Positions 1 through 12,703 of a stretch of DNA of 64,000 nucleotides are shown here, piece by piece. The notes below the pieces were generated by a model. That model was not told the DNA's origin. It did no database searches and saw only the letters and a list, made by a program, of their open reading frames with translations. This stretch comes from Breviolum minutum Mf 1.05b.01 (taxonomy: Eukaryota > Sar > Dinophyceae > Suessiales > Symbiodiniaceae), in contig DF240851.1 of assembly GCA_000507305.1 (NCBI GenBank), positions 25,544 through 89,543 of the forward strand, written 5' to 3'. The translations under genes were made by a program, and so were the position numbers. The first letter of the stretch is position 1; each line of letters begins with the position of its first letter.

Positions 1-168
1 TTTCGTTCACCCTCCCTTCCCTCAAGAAGAGTCCATCAGTCCGATTTGGTCGAATAAAACTAGCTCACAAGATCTAATTCGCTGTATTTTTCTTTTTCAA
101 ATAAGATGCTTCTCAAAAGGAGCATCTGAAACAATCTGATGGCAATCTCAAGCTATATGGCTAGCCAT

Positions 169-263
169 ACTGCTTGATGGTTCAGAAATCACCATTTGAG
201 GTTGGTAGTTTATCCCATGATTTACAGGGTTTACATATCCCATGTAGTATTTCTGAAGCATCC
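169..263 (+). repeat. Family A palindromic element, copy 1
   Basis: Short element starting near TGCTTGATGGTTCAGAAATC, followed by the family core TTGAGGTTGGTAGTTTATCC and ending near ATTTCTGAAGCATCC, a diverged inverted copy of the start. The same layout recurs at eight other sites in the window. It lies just upstream of the first coding-like exon at 306, so it is probably intronic. The rest of 1-305 shows nothing I can name. Confidence 0.7.
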
Positions 264-305
264 ACGGTATTTCTCATGTTGAATGCAGCTTTTTCCTTAA
301 CAAAG

Positions 306-1800
306 GACACCAAGGAGGTCAAGGAGGACTTCCACGTGGACGAGGCCAAGACGGAGGTGGAGGAAACTCAGAGCTATTCAGAACGGGACGTGCAGGTGAA
401 GGACGGGAGCCTCCATGTTTACATGTTTTTTTTTGAAAAATCTGTTGGGTTTTTGTGGGGGAACGTGATAGATGTTATATAGCTTGGGAGGTTTGGGTGA
501 TCCCCATTCACCTATCAATTGAAAGTGAAACTCAAGTGATAGGGTTCTCCTACAAAAACGTGACAATACGTTTTTGTTCTTGTTTTTTGTTGATCTTTTG
601 TGACAGGTTCATAGCTGTTTGTGGGGTAGCCCTTAATCCCGAGTGAAGCTCAATTCCTTGGCTGTTTGATTTAACAAGCCATGGCCAGCTAACCAAACTA
701 ACCTTATGAGATGATGATACTGTTGATGGTTCAGAAATCCCAAAACAACCACCTGGGGATGTTTTTGAAACCCTTCGTAAGATAATGGGATTTCTACTAC
801 CAACCCTCAACTGGTGAGTTGAACCCGGATTTCTGAACCATGAATGTCCGCAGGAGCCAGAAGAGGAGGAAGCCTGCAATGAAGTTTGTGGTCTCTCCCA
901 AGGTTCTACGCAAGCATCGGAGGTTGTAGCATCTTGGTGTTGTCAGATTTGACTGAAAGAAACGTGGAATGGCTGGAGGTATGATATCAAATATGACATA
1001 AAGCTATGACATGAAATAAAACGATATGGCATGATAGGAGAAATGATATGATATGACATGAATTGATATGAAGAGATAGTTCTTTTGTCACTGACAACAA
1101 GCTTAGGACATGTCGAAGCATATCTGCCGTGCCAGTCTTCATCTCATTTCCATGTGCTACTGTCCAGATTCGATTCTTGAGATGCTTGATGCTAGATGTA
1201 TACTACATGCCCATAGTATAAAGCATAAATATGTATTTATAGTATTTATCTATGAATTCATGGATGATACATCTAATCTTTACATCCAACCCCCTATACT
1301 ATCCATGCTATCCATGCAACATCCTGGATCTCTCACGTTTCAGGATGAGACCCGGCGCGTGCGGCCGCTCCCTCCACGTCCTACGGGCGCTGCTCCAGAA
1401 CCAAGTGCTGCCAGGGTACAGCCGCTGCTCTGGGAGATGCAACCAGATAAGCACCTCGCCTCGGGGGATTTTTGGGCAACAAAAATCATCTAGAATCTAA
1501 AGTCATGTTGAACAACTTGAGGGTCAGAATCTCAGAATTTTTTGATTTGCAGGGTGAGTTACCTAACAGAACTAGATTGGTTTCATGTTACTTTGATGTT
1601 TTCACTCCCGAAGCTGCCGATGATTGCTGTGGAAACTGTTGTCTTTAAGTGCCGCGTCAGGTTTGAGAAACCTTGGTACCGGAGAATAGTAGGAGAGTAT
1701 AACAATCGTCTGTTTGCAGGAATCTCTATCAACCGGCCAGTATACAAAGATTTCAATCAATTCGGACTCTTGGACACTCACATGGATTGATGAATGTTAT
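306..1800 (+). CDS. Unknown multi-exon gene, internal exons
   Basis: Four plus-strand segments with splice-like borders all start and end in phase 0: 306-395 (30 codons, acidic, with KEVKEDFHVDEAKTEVEE), 854-922 (23 codons, EPEEEEACNEVCG), 1344-1415 (24 codons, proline/arginine-rich, RPLPPRPTGAAPEP) and 1720-1800 (27 codons, with SWTLTWIDECY, preceded by TTTGCAG and followed by GTACGT). A further short exon may lie near 1613-1662. The family is not recognised; the beginning probably lies before the window. Common phase and coding-like base use support real exons, but joining them into one gene is inference. The intron before 854 is largely family A copy 2. Confidence 0.4.
719..842 (-). repeat. 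Family A palindromic element, copy 2
   Basis: Left end TACTGTTGATGGTTCAGAAATCC and right end GGATTTCTGAACCAT are inverted copies. The core reads CTACCAACCCTCAACTGG, the reverse complement of the core in copy 1, so this copy is inserted the other way round. It ends 11 bases before the predicted exon at 854, placing it at the 3' end of an intron. Confidence 0.8.
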
Positions 1801-3176
1801 GTACGTAAAAAATCCTCGTAAGAGATATCCTTCTTTTGGGTGGAAGAACATGATGGTATGTGGATTGCATGTGGAAGTTATTAGACAATAATAGACAATA
1901 TAAATCTATATACTCTGTATCATCTTATACCAATAGTGGCTCCAAAATCATCAACCCGAGCGAAATCCGCTTTTCAAGGCATCCCAGTGAGGCCAGAATC
2001 TCAGAGATGGAACCCATAGGTGCTGTGATTGTAATCACTCAACTTTACCAAACAAACAGTTAAATGGCACCATTTTTTCCAACAGCGCTAGGCTTTTGAG
2101 TCCATAGTTGGTGATCTATCACCTTTGGAGCATTGAATTTGTAGCCAATTACTAGGGACCTTTTGTTACTTTAGATGCCAGAAGTAGAGAACACTTAGAA
2201 AAACAATCTTGAAAGGTTCTGATTTGATTTTTCACAAGTTTCACTAACAGAAAAAACTGGGAGTTTTTTTACGGGTAATTCACGTCCAAATCTCCAAGGC
2301 CGAAAGCGAAAGGGTCTTTTTAAGCAATTGCCTGACACACTTGGTCGAATCTCTGGAAGCATATGGCGGTTTACAACCGTTGCTCGGCCGCAAAAATGCG
2401 GGCCCCCAGGTTGTTTAACTCGATGTGTATGAGTTTTTTTCTGTTTTGAACAAGGTAAGAAAGAAGTGGCCATGAGTTTCGGGGGGTGGAAGATATGTAT
2501 ACATATATACACATACACATGCAATTAAGGATTGTTTTCGTTTGCCAATCTTTTTGGAAATCAGATGCATTCACTATTGAACACGTTTTGAATATTTGAC
2601 TGAAAAGCGTATCTCAAGAAATTGGGCCAGCCAACATGTTTCGACATGGTAGATCCATACTATGAAGTGCAACAAATACACAATTCATACTACGAAATAA
2701 GATGTATGAAACAAGTCAAAGGATATTGGGCTGCAACTACACACACACACCATTGCTTGAACATCTTTTTGGATTTTTACATTCTTGCTCACTTCTGGTA
2801 CTGTGTTTTGTTCGTCCATGATTGTAGCTCTTCCAACATTTGCAGCATACACTTTGTTTTTCACTGTGTTCCAACTTGACTCAGAATGGCTCACACTCCA
2901 GGTTCATGTCATCATATCTCCGAGTTTCAAAAACTGTCCCAGTGAATCAATCCCTCCAAAAAACACATCCAACCCATCCAACACTGGAAGCATCTTTGAA
3001 CAAAGAAAAAGAAACCAACCAACCAACCAACAAACCAAGTAAGCAAGCAAGCAAACAAACAAACGAATAAAACAAACAAACCATGTTCAACTGAACTCAA
3101 CACATGATCAACACCCAGGGTTTTGTTGTGTGGCAACTCCACGTACAAAAACCTTGAAGACACCCTACATGCGACC
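1801..3176. other. Intron/intergenic stretch, no firm gene
   Basis: About 1.4 kb without a convincing exon. A short candidate around 1978-2020 reads HPSEARISEMEPI between AG and GT but stands alone. A CCAA/GCAA/CAAA-type low-complexity run lies at 3010-3078. This may be the tail of the preceding gene and the 5' region of the oxygenase gene. Confidence 0.4.
3010..3078. repeat. Tetranucleotide low-complexity run
   Basis: Tandem CCAA, then GCAA, then ACAA units. Related to the longer run at 3872-4012. The reading frames through it (Asn/Gln/Lys/Thr-rich) are artefacts of the repeat. Confidence 0.85.
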
Positions 3177-5843
3177 ATGGAAATTCTTCGTGGAGAGATT
3201 TCCTCCGAGCTTTGCTGCGAGCTTCGCAGTTTGGGAGCAACAGAGGTGTTGGATGTTCAGGCAGGACTGAAAAATGCACATGCCGAGCCCCGTAGACTGG
3301 ATGATTTATATAGCGTCCTGAAAACTAACATGGCACCTGAAAATCACCCTTCCTCACCTTCCCAGCCATCATTTTTTGGGGCTATGTTAATTTTCGGGAG
3401 TGTATAGATTAAAAGCAACTTCAAATTATATTTGTTTAAAGTTTGGTTTTTAGTTGGGGAAATAGAGAATCAGAAAACAAGTGACATAAATGGGACTAAA
3501 AAGATAGGCCATCCCCAAATGAAACAGCATGAGTGTTGATTCATCCTGGGTGAGCATTACCTAGGACCTAGGGTTGAGTGTTGTAGGGATTCCTTCGTGC
3601 CTAAACAAAACGTGATCATTCTAGTGGTTTCGTTGTAGGGGGGAGTCTGATCAAAACTTATTCTCGTCATTCATATGTTAGCTAATTTGGTAAGGTGGTG
3701 ACGTTTCAAATACATTTCACACCACTCTTTCGTGGAGTTGATCCGATGTTCATCGGAGCGGTCATCCTCCCTGTCGATTCCCGTTACAATTTCATGGGAA
3801 TATTGAATCTGTCCCCACAAAAACCGAAAGGTTTCTGATGGAGTTTTGTGTCCAAATTTGCAATCAAATCGAAAAGCAAACAAACAAACAAACAAACAAG
3901 CAAACAAACAAGCAAGCAAACAAACAAACAAGCAAGCAAGCAAACAAACAAGCAAGCAAGCAAACAGACAAACAAACAAACAATCAAGCAAGCAAACAAA
4001 CAAACAAACAACCTTTCGTAGAATTTTCCCCAGGCAACCCTCATATCTTCACCAACAGCACCCTTCATTCAATCCGGTGATGGAGAAATCTCCGAACTGC
4101 GCCAGGTCTTATTGAAGCTTTGGAGTCATGTGCAACATTTAGTTCCCAGAACTTTCCAAGGCGTGGTGTTTTTTATTTGGGTGTTTCCAAAAATAGGGGT
4201 ACCCCAAAATGGATGATTTATAATGGAAAACCCTATTAAAATGGATCATTTGGGGATACCACTATTTTGGAAACACCCATATTTGTTTTTTTGGGGGTGT
4301 GGCATATATGTTGTGCCTGGGGTGGGGGTGGAGTAGAGATGGAAGTTTCGCTGGAAAAGATGTTGGAAATGGTTTACCATGACTTTATTGGGTATTTTCA
4401 GATGATATTTATGAAATCAGAAAATGATTGAATATTGAATATTGAAATTATTTAGTTATTTTGATTTCAGAAAAAAGAATCAAAATAGTTCTGCCAGTGG
4501 GCTCTGTGATTAGCCATCAGATTCGTACGTAAAAAAGCAAGACAAAGGGATCCTTTTTTGTGGATGGATTATATGATTTTCCCCACACCCATGGCTAGAA
4601 TCTGGAAGGTCTTTGCATTCCGAAGGAAGACATGTTAAAAGCAAAAACAGATCATTTTGGTCTTTGATTGGCAGGTTGGAGATTGGTTGGACCACACCCC
4701 AGCATGCGCTATTTGGAGTATGTTGCACCTACCAGTGATCATATGGATGATCATCCAGTTCATGCCGATACTCCATTGCTTGGTGCTGGAGCATGTTCCT
4801 ACATCACAGTCTTAGTCTATTTGAATTCCGACTTTGAAGGTGGAGAGTTGTGTTTTCTCCCCGAAGGTGAGGCACTAAAAGCCCCACCAATGATCCTTCC
4901 GTATGAAGGCTTGGTGGTCATCTTCCCTCATCACTTCTTACACCAGGCGAAAGCTGTAAGGCAAGGTACCAAACAACTTCTCAAGATCTCGGTCTTGTAC
5001 AATTCTGATGGCGTTTTCGCTACCTCTGACCGAGTTCCTGGATTTGAATTTAGGGGCGGCTTTAACGACTGTCATAATTTCAGGTTGGTGCGCCTGGTGT
5101 TTTTTCCTTCGTTCTGGTTTTTTAAAGCTTCCTCTTTAGACTTCCAAATGTTCATTAATTCGGGTTCTGGTTCAACCTGCCAGGAGAATGTGGAAGAACC
5201 AGTGCCCTTTGTTGCTGCCCCAGAAAACTTGGAAACAGCTGGTCGAAACGAAGGAAGTGACAAGGATGATTTGATTTCCTTGATTCAAACTGCCAAGAGA
5301 TTAAGCACAGCGGATTCACTCGAGGCATTCCTTGACTTTGTCCTTCAACACGATGTGAACAACGAATCATGGGCATTTGAACTTTTTACAAATGCTTTCA
5401 TGTTATTTGCCCATGCCCTGACCCTGCAAAACGAAAAGTTGAAGATGAAGGCCTATCAAGCTTTGGATTTGACCAAAGTCTTGCATGGTCACGAGCTTTG
5501 CGTTTTATTGGGTGAAACCTTGATGCGTGATTTTACCGAAGGTCCTTCAACCGCTTTGCGTCTGGCGGCTTTACATGCAACACTCACCTTGATCCAGACG
5601 GAGGAGTGTCAACGTGATGTGTTGCTGAAAGCTTTGAAAGATCCAGAGCCAACGATACGACTCCGTGCTTTGGAAGGTTTGGTGCTTCTCTTGGATGCTT
5701 CACGCGAAGGTGTAACAGAAGGAAAGGGCAATCGGCCCAAGGAGGTGTACGAAGCGTCATTGAAGAGGTTGATGAGTACAGCCTTAGGTGCAGAGCTTTC
5801 TTTGACGCTTCAAGCCTTGGTCTTGTTGGAGCCGGAACGATAA
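3177..5843 (+). CDS. Prolyl 4-hydroxylase-like 2OG-Fe(II) oxygenase with helical C-terminus
   Basis: Likely non-haem Fe(II)/2-oxoglutarate dioxygenase of the prolyl 4-hydroxylase type. Exons that join in phase: 3177-3312 from an ATG (MEILRGEISSELC), 4059-4160 and 4675 onward. Both introns then start with GC (TATA|GCGT and CAAG|GCGT); the second join gives RTFQGWRLVGPHPS. Catalytic features: H-A-D iron ligands at 4761-4769, the EGGEL stretch about 4837-4851, the distal His in FPHHFLHQ near 4941, and the downstream Lys of KQLLKISVLY that would bind 2-oxoglutarate. After about 5184 comes a helical segment resembling HEAT repeats (PEPTIRLRALEGLVLLL). The frame stays open to a TAA at 5843, but a GT after TLQAL near 5819 could splice onward. 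A 100-base stretch at 5084-5183 looks intron-like yet cannot be removed in frame with simple GT-AG sites. The domain call is solid; the exact C-terminus is not. Confidence 0.75.
3872..4012. repeat. CAAA/CAAG microsatellite
   Basis: About 140 bases of CAAA units interspersed with CAAG. It lies in the inferred intron just upstream of the oxygenase exon at 4059. Open frames here (Lys-Gln-Thr-Asn on plus, Leu-Phe-Val-Cys on minus) come from the repeat and are not genes. Confidence 0.95.
4179..4279 (+). repeat. Family B palindromic element, copy 1
   Basis: About 101 bp with near-perfect inverted ends: GGGTGTTTCCAAAAATAG at the left and CTATTTTGGAAACACCC at the right, with GGGGTACCCC and an ATGGATGATTTATAATGG core. 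It lies inside the GC-AG intron 4161-4674 of the oxygenase gene, 18 bases after the 5' splice site. Non-autonomous, MITE-like; no coding capacity. Confidence 0.85.
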
Positions 5844-6129
5844 AGCCAAGCTGGTTTCTAGTGAGAATGTGTTGTGTGCCAATCAATTTCATGTGCGTGG
5901 CGAAAAAATGAAGGAAAGTTCTGAGGAAAATTTGGGTGGCCAGGATTCCTATGGTGGTCGGTTGATGGTCCAATTTTCTGCCTTCAAAGGCCTGTCTCTC
6001 GCACCCAAGGTATCTCATGAAGCGAGACCAGCTGAGCCAGGCTTTGAGCAAGGTGGGGAGATTTTCCCAAATGTTTCAAAAACAGCAACGAAAAAAAACA
6101 TTTTGAGGGTTTGAAAGAACACGGTAGTT

Positions 6130-6151
6130 TTATTTTATATATATATATATC
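6130..6151. repeat. TA dinucleotide tract
   Basis: Short (AT)n tract. Similar tracts, usually flanked by TGTA/TACA, recur in most long introns of the window (8672, 14258, 14790, 24275, 32983, 43765, 48290, 54740, 55885). Confidence 0.7.
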
Positions 6152-6231
6152 CTGGATTTTCTCTACCCAAAAAAAGTCTTACAACTATCAATTCTGGGAA
6201 AGCCGACGTCCCAAGAATCCTGAAAAATGAG

Positions 6232-8955
6232 GCCAAAGGTGACAGTGAGAATGCCAATAATGCGACCATGCAAATGATCCGCTTCGCTCTTGAGGAGTGG
6301 GCAGCAAAGGCATTCGGGATGGAACTAGTTCATGAAATTCAGCAACTGAAATTTGCTTTTAAAGATTGGAAAAAAGGTCAACTCCCAAAAAGTAAACTGG
6401 GAGCTTTAACAAAAAGTTGACACTTGACAGTTCATCTTTTCAAATTGCCGAAGATTTGGGAAACCACCTTGGGAAACCACCGGTTTTTTAGTCTGAATGG
6501 CACTGGGATGACAGAAAAGGTATGTAGTGCAAACACACACGATACCTTTTGGTACACAAAGATCGTAACAGAAATTCCTCTAGTATCATAAGACACGTAT
6601 GCATTTGTGCAAATAAGCAACTGTTCATGCAAGTTTGCTTATAACATGTAACAACTTCCATCTGTCAAGATTCAAACAAACATCCATGGCAGGCCCACAC
6701 ATGGTTCGGGCAAATTCGCAGGAGATTGTACAGGAGCGCTTGCGCAATGGTGGTCACAACCTCTTTGTGCAAGAGGGATGGATGATGTCCATGGGAAACA
6801 AGAAGGTGGTAAAGCTTTTCTGCAGGCCGTTGGAATGTGGGGGTTGGTTTTTGGTGTTCCAAGAGCTGGAGAACGCAGTGCATGAATCTTAAGCAAGTGA
6901 CTGCCATAATTTGCCCATTATGCTTTGTCGAAAGAGACATGTTTTTCGTGTTGAGATTATATTATGCACAGAATTTGCATACAGATTCTCATTGTCCAAT
7001 CGTTGAAAGACATGTATGTATTTTTTTGACACACCACTTTTACCGTTCCATCATCCAAGCGTTTCTGTCAGCATTCTGGGATGTGTGATGATGGTGATGA
7101 CCTTCCTTTTTATGACTCAGGTGTGAAGGAGCAGAAGGAAAAGTCTCAGTTTGTTGGGACTGGGATGTGAAATTGGAAGGCAATGCCGTGAGTCGTTGTG
7201 TTTTTTTTTTTGGACCTAATTGCCCAGTAGTTAGAGGCCAGTTGGTAGTTGGTGATTGATTTTGTTTTTGGAGGTGTCTTGCTATTACTCTTGTTGGGAA
7301 CTGCCTGAAATAGCTAAGAACACAAACCTGGGCACCGTTTACAAGAAGGATGCATTCCTGATTTCCATGAAAATTGTGCGCTTTTCGCTTCAAGTCCCGC
7401 GACTTTCTCGTATGGCCAATCGATTGGATGAGGCAAATAGAAGTGAGCTGCGTGAAAGCCGAATTTCAACCATAGCAATGGTGGTGAGGTAGCCTGGTGA
7501 AGACACCAAGACATCTTAACTTTAGATAAAAGATCGAGCACATAACCGACATAACCAGTGTCTTGAGATTGGTTACAAAGGAAAAGGAACATGCTTTCAT
7601 CGTCCTGCACGGGCATCGCCCGTTGATCTTTGCTGAAAATGTTTAGCGTTGTGAAATTGTAAACAAATGTACTGCAGGGTCAAAATACATGGCCAACCAT
7701 CAGCAGAAAAGGTTATATAAATAGTACAAGGCTTGTATGAAGCAATATATTGGAGCTGTGCCATCTACTTTTACCCTGGAGCAATTATGTACAGTGTTCC
7801 TAATTCAGACCGCGACTCGTTTGCAAATAAAAACGACCACCCCGGAGGGATTTGACAACTGAAAACTGTGAGTGGTGAAGCTTTTTGAAATTTGCATTTT
7901 TTTTCCACTGTTTATGTCATGTTTTCCCAAAAAAATGGGACAGTTGATGTGTTGTTTCTGCCAGAAACACACACTCTGCCTTTTTCAAAACAGGTCAGAT
8001 AAGCTGATTGTTTTGAAATTACAAGTTCTTCCAAAAAAGACTGGAAGGCCCCCAAAAAGCTATAGCAGCAAACAGGTAATGAATCTGGGTCAATTTATAT
8101 GAACAGAATATGAAGATAGCGCCATCCCTAAGATGCCCAATCCTCAACTGCCTTGAAAAAACTAAGGAGAGCATCAAAACACAAACTTTTTCCGACTTCG
8201 AATGGAAACTTTTTCCGTTTTTGTAGGAAAATTGTCCAGCCTTGGAAAAAGGTCATTTAGGTCGACATCTAGTTTGGGGTGAGAATGCGTTCCATGATGC
8301 CATCGTCCTCATGAAATCTGATCAACATCATCATGACATTTCAGACATTGCCTCAGCGAAACACTAGCGAAACATGGTGACTTGACATTGACTCACCGGT
8401 CGTGGTACAAAATTCGGCCCAGCGGTGCCGGTGCTGTTGCGCTCGGGGGAAACCTTTGAAGCGACATGTTGCAGGCCAAAACTTTGCAGCTTGGAGCAGT
8501 TTGGGATGGGGAGTGTGTCCATTTATATGAATTTATGGATGTAGTACTGATGAAACATAGAGAGACATGTTGATGTACATCATATTTTGATTTATGTTCT
8601 ATTTTTTCTTCAATGAGATCAGATGCTTGGCAATTTTTTCAGAAGCAGGCTAAGCATAAGAGAGTCAGATTATATATATATATATCAAATGTAGTTTGTT
8701 TTGTTCACATCACTCGGCCTCCGGAAGCAAATGGCTTTTCGGCGTTGCGAAGTCAGCTTGTTGAATTGGTGAATTGTTAACACCAGATACTTTAACTTAA
8801 AATCATCTTTAAATCAACTATACGTCCCAGTGTTGTTATTGTTGTTGTTGAAACACCCTTGTGATCCGTTGTGCTTGTGCACCACACGGAAACCTTCAGG
8901 GTTGAGGCTTCTGAAATTGCATCGCTTGCCTTCTGAGAGTGTGCGTGACGCTATG
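6232..8955 (+). CDS. Unknown exon group downstream of the oxygenase
   Basis: Plus-strand exon candidates with splice-like borders: about 6232-6345 (NNATMQMIRFALEEWAAKAF), about 6680-6838 (MVRANSQEIVQERLRNGG), 7121-7187 (EGKVSVCWDWDVKLEGNA, followed by GTGAGT), about 7340-7491 (RLSRMANRLDEANRSELRE), 7994-8075 (KLQVLPKKTGRPPKSYSSKQ, followed by GTAATG), 8227-8371 (ENCPALEKGHLGRHLVWG) and 8900-8955 (GLRLLKLHRLPSESVRDAM). They could continue the oxygenase gene by splicing from about 5819, or form a separate gene. No family is recognised, and phases between most neighbours were not proven. TA tracts and unassigned intron sequence fill the rest. Confidence 0.35.
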
Positions 8956-9390
8956 GTATGGCCCAGAATTGCCGCTTAGCCCCAATGGGAATACGAAACT
9001 CAACGGTGCTTATCTACATGACAGTCGTTTCACAGCAAAGTTGTAGAGAAGTTCCAAACACTTCGATGGTATCCATGCTGGAAAGCAATGCAGAGACTCA
9101 TATCGGATTCCTGCAGAACAAGCGTTGTTTCCCATCGCTACTGATTGTCAAAATCCTGCTGTTGATGTTTTCAGTGCTTGATCTACCCAAAATTTATCCA
9201 AACCTAACAGGTGGCCACGATTTCTTCAAGATTTTTTAGCTGTTTTGCAGATTCACACCTCAGTGAAATCAGCGCAAAATGATGTGGCTGGTTTTCATTG
9301 GTATATTCCATCCATTTTTCAAGCTTTAAAAACACATGAATTTTTGAAGCAAAAATTGCTCCGGAAAAACTCGGTGTCTTCGTCGGCATC

Positions 9391-12300
9391 ATGGCTTCGC
9401 TGGATGATGTGGATGCAGAGCTTTTAGAAACGGAGGAAGCCATCCAACGCATTGAGGAGGGGACACAACCGGCGTTCCCCCAAAAGAAATCCCCAACAAC
9501 GGGGGGTTTTTGTTGGTCCGTTTTTTTTGGGGGGGAAACAAAAAATCTAAAAAAAACATGTTTTTTTTTGGGGGGGGTTTTGGAGTTTATATAGATTCCA
9601 TTTTTTTTTGGAGTTTTGAATCTAATGCATCTGTTGAATCTAGCGAATTTTGGTAAATTTACGCGAACTTGACCTCACGAGTATGGTTTAAAACTCCGTG
9701 ATGGTGACCTTTGTTTTGGGGTTGGACAGTTTCATCTCAAAGCAAGTTGGATCATGACTTGAATCACCTGGGAATTGAACAATGTGAAATCCCAAAAAGG
9801 TTGGACCGTTTGAGGGAAATTTCCCAATGCAGCAATCCTACGAAATAGATGTCAATTTTCAACAAAAAACATAGTAACTAACTACCAAACCTAGATCCTA
9901 ATCATTTCCAACTCACACTAAAAAGCATCCATTTTCGGGATGCGGTGTGTTTTTCCACAACCTTTTCGATGTTGGCAACCTCCAACCCTTGGGGAACAGT
10001 TTGGGTCACTTTGAATCACCTGGTAAATAGACATCTAAGTGGCGGTTGCAAAGATTTTTTATTTTCAACCCCAATCCTTGCGAAGATTTTTAAGTTGACA
10101 ATATTTTTCAAATGGTTGAAGCCAGCGCCGAAGAAAACTAGGGATGAAACGTGGTGAAGAATGTCAAATTAGAAAACAGTCAAACCACCCACCAAAGGGT
10201 ATGCTTCAAAAACTATTTCACCCTTCAAATGCATGATTTCAATATATCAATTCTAAAAGTTCGGCCCAAAAATATTTCTTCCGTTTTAAAGTCCACATCC
10301 CTGGCAATTCTTTGTTACCTTTCTTAGATGGTTAAGTGACCCTTTAAAAGGTTAAGTCGGTTAAGTGACTTCAAACTAAGGGATCAAAAGGTCACGGCGC
10401 CTTCGTCATCACCTGGTCCTCATGGTCCTCAGGAGCAACTTCGAGGTCTTCAACCTCCACCTGCAGAGTCTTCCACGTCAAAGTCAGGTGGAAAAAACCT
10501 AACCAACGTGGGAAACACGTGGGAAAAAAACCGTCAAACATTTTCTGGAAGTTGAAGGGAAATGATTTCTGGAATTTTGATTTTTGTGTTTTCTTAAACG
10601 TTTTGTTTTAGATTTTGGATGGAAGATTATTGTGAAAAACTTCAAAATTCTTTTATTTGGAAGCATCTTTTTTGTTTTCTTAAAAGTTCACGACTGTTCA
10701 GGGAGGTGAGCCTGATTTTTTTGGGGGAAGAGAACTGTGCAAATGGTATGGGCACCAATTTTGGTGGTAGTAGTTTTCTAAATGAAGAACTTCCAGAATT
10801 TGACTTTCAGCAAGTGAACAATTTCGATACATTGAACCACTGCAAACCTATTATCCCTTTCAGCTGAGTCTACTTCTGTATCAAAGCAAGCATTTCCAGG
10901 CCGACGTGGTGCTAACCGTGTCGGGGATGTCAGTGCAATTTCTGGATGGGTTGTCTTCGGATTCTACGGTGATTCTCGTAATATATTGTATCTCCCAGTT
11001 GATCCACTGCCCGGTTGAAACATCGAGAAACATGCTTGTGGTTGAAGGTTGGCATCATATGATTACTAGCAGCGAAGGTTCCTGGACGATGGTGCCGTGC
11101 TGGTTATGTGCCACAGTGGAGGCACGACTTGGTGAAAAAGTCTACTCACAGATTTTTCGTTGACGGAAAGAATTCCCTTGCTGTTCTTGAGCAATTTGGA
11201 CCTTGGCACAGGATTTTGGTAGGGTTCATTGGATCCGGACTTGGAATTTAAGACGAAAACACCGTGTATGAGAAGATTCAGTTTATTCTGATTTCAGGAG
11301 CTTTGATCTCAACATGTCTCAAATAGATACGATTTTTGATTAAGGACGTTGCAACTGTCCATCTCTTTGCTGCATGGGTCGACAGATCAAGTTTAGGATT
11401 TTCAAAGATGAATCAATTTAGACACAAAGAAGACATGAGAACCCATTCCCCAACTCACAAGTGGCTTTAGGCTAATAGGTGCTGAATGCTCTTCAGCTGT
11501 AATTAAGTCCACAAAAACCCATCAATAAAAATCAAGAGTGACAACGGATGACACCTGACTTGTTGGCGTCATACAGCAACACTTCCCAATCCAAACAACT
11601 CATATGATCAAAAATATCAAAACATGCCTGCGGTGCTGTGGTGCCTGTGGGAATGAGAGATGATGACATGGAGTTTTTGCTTTTTGCTTGTGCTTTGGCG
11701 ACTGGAAGCGGTTTCGCTAGTGAACATCTCAGTGGATGTTCCTGGGCGGAAAAAGTTGTTTTTTTAATGACATGCCTTGCTTAGTCAAACGTTGTCTCTA
11801 AACCAGGCACTGCTGTGGATAAAGCAATGCTTTTCAGGAAACTTTCCAATGGATTCCAGGATTTGAATCTTTTTTCCGAGCTGAAGTAAGTCTACAAATG
11901 ATCCTTCAACCTTCCAAAATCATCCTTCATGATCTGATGCTCCCAAAAAGGTGTCTAACCAGGTGATCTATCATCAAATATCAACGCCGAAGGTGGAAGG
12001 ACGGTCAGTTCCATTGACCTGGCAACCGGGAAACGAAGATATTTCAACGAAGGTCCATCGTTTTGTGGAAGTTCGGGACACCCAGAAACGCTTTCTAGGT
12101 CGACCAAACACGAGTTTTGTGAGCTCAACAAAAAAGGAAAGGTTTGATGGGTAAATTGCTGAAGATCTTGAAGATTTAGAGACACGAATCTTACATAAAC
12201 ACACACACACACATTCACAAATATTGCCTCAAAAATGCAGGGAATTCATCCCCTTTTACGGGTATTCAATCTCCCCCAACCCCCCCCCCCCAAAAAAAAC

Positions 12301-12703
12301 AAACATGAACACTTCCTGTGACTTTCGGACCATTTTTCGGACTCAAAGGGACATGGCTTGGACTCTGCGGAGTTCTTTCCGATGCTCGGTCTGTAGTTTC
12401 CACACATTTGATTGAAAGCTCTTGGGGAATTTTCTTTGTTGATGAAAGGTCCAGTTTTTTTTGTTTTTTTTGTGGTAGCTTAAACATGATGGGTTTCGAT
12501 TCAAGATGTATGCAGTTTTTTTTTTTCCAAGGAGGCATGACACCTGTTTTTCAGCAGATCCCCGATCGACAAACAGACCTCTGAGGATTGCGAATGAGAT
12601 CAAAGTTTCTCGTGCCAAGATGGTGGTCAACTTGTCAACAGGTGCAACGATTCCCCTGGAGGTGTCCAACATGCCATTGAAGAAAGGACAAAAAACTCAG
12701 AAG
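9391..12703 (+). CDS. Probable 5' exons of the carbamoyltransferase gene
   Basis: A candidate start codon at 9391 opens MASLDDVDAELLETEEAI, an acidic helical N-terminus. Further candidates: about 10380-10490 (Pro/Ser-rich), about 10899-10970, 11152-11218 (FFVDGKNSLAVLEQFGPW), 11860-11885, 11963-12141 (59 codons plus 2 nt) and 12577-12703. The last three join in phase with each other, and the end (GQKTQK) joins in phase 0 to the first recognised carbamoyltransferase exon at 13360. No domain is recognised, so this would be an N-terminal extension of about 110 or more residues. Exon 11963-12141 is open in another frame too, so its reading is uncertain. It could equally be the end of a separate gene. 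Confidence 0.35.

Noticed and set aside
3671-4115. Cys/Leu/Phe/Val-rich minus frames and Lys/Gln/Asn-rich plus frames
   Set aside because: They are translations of the CAAA/CAAG repeat.
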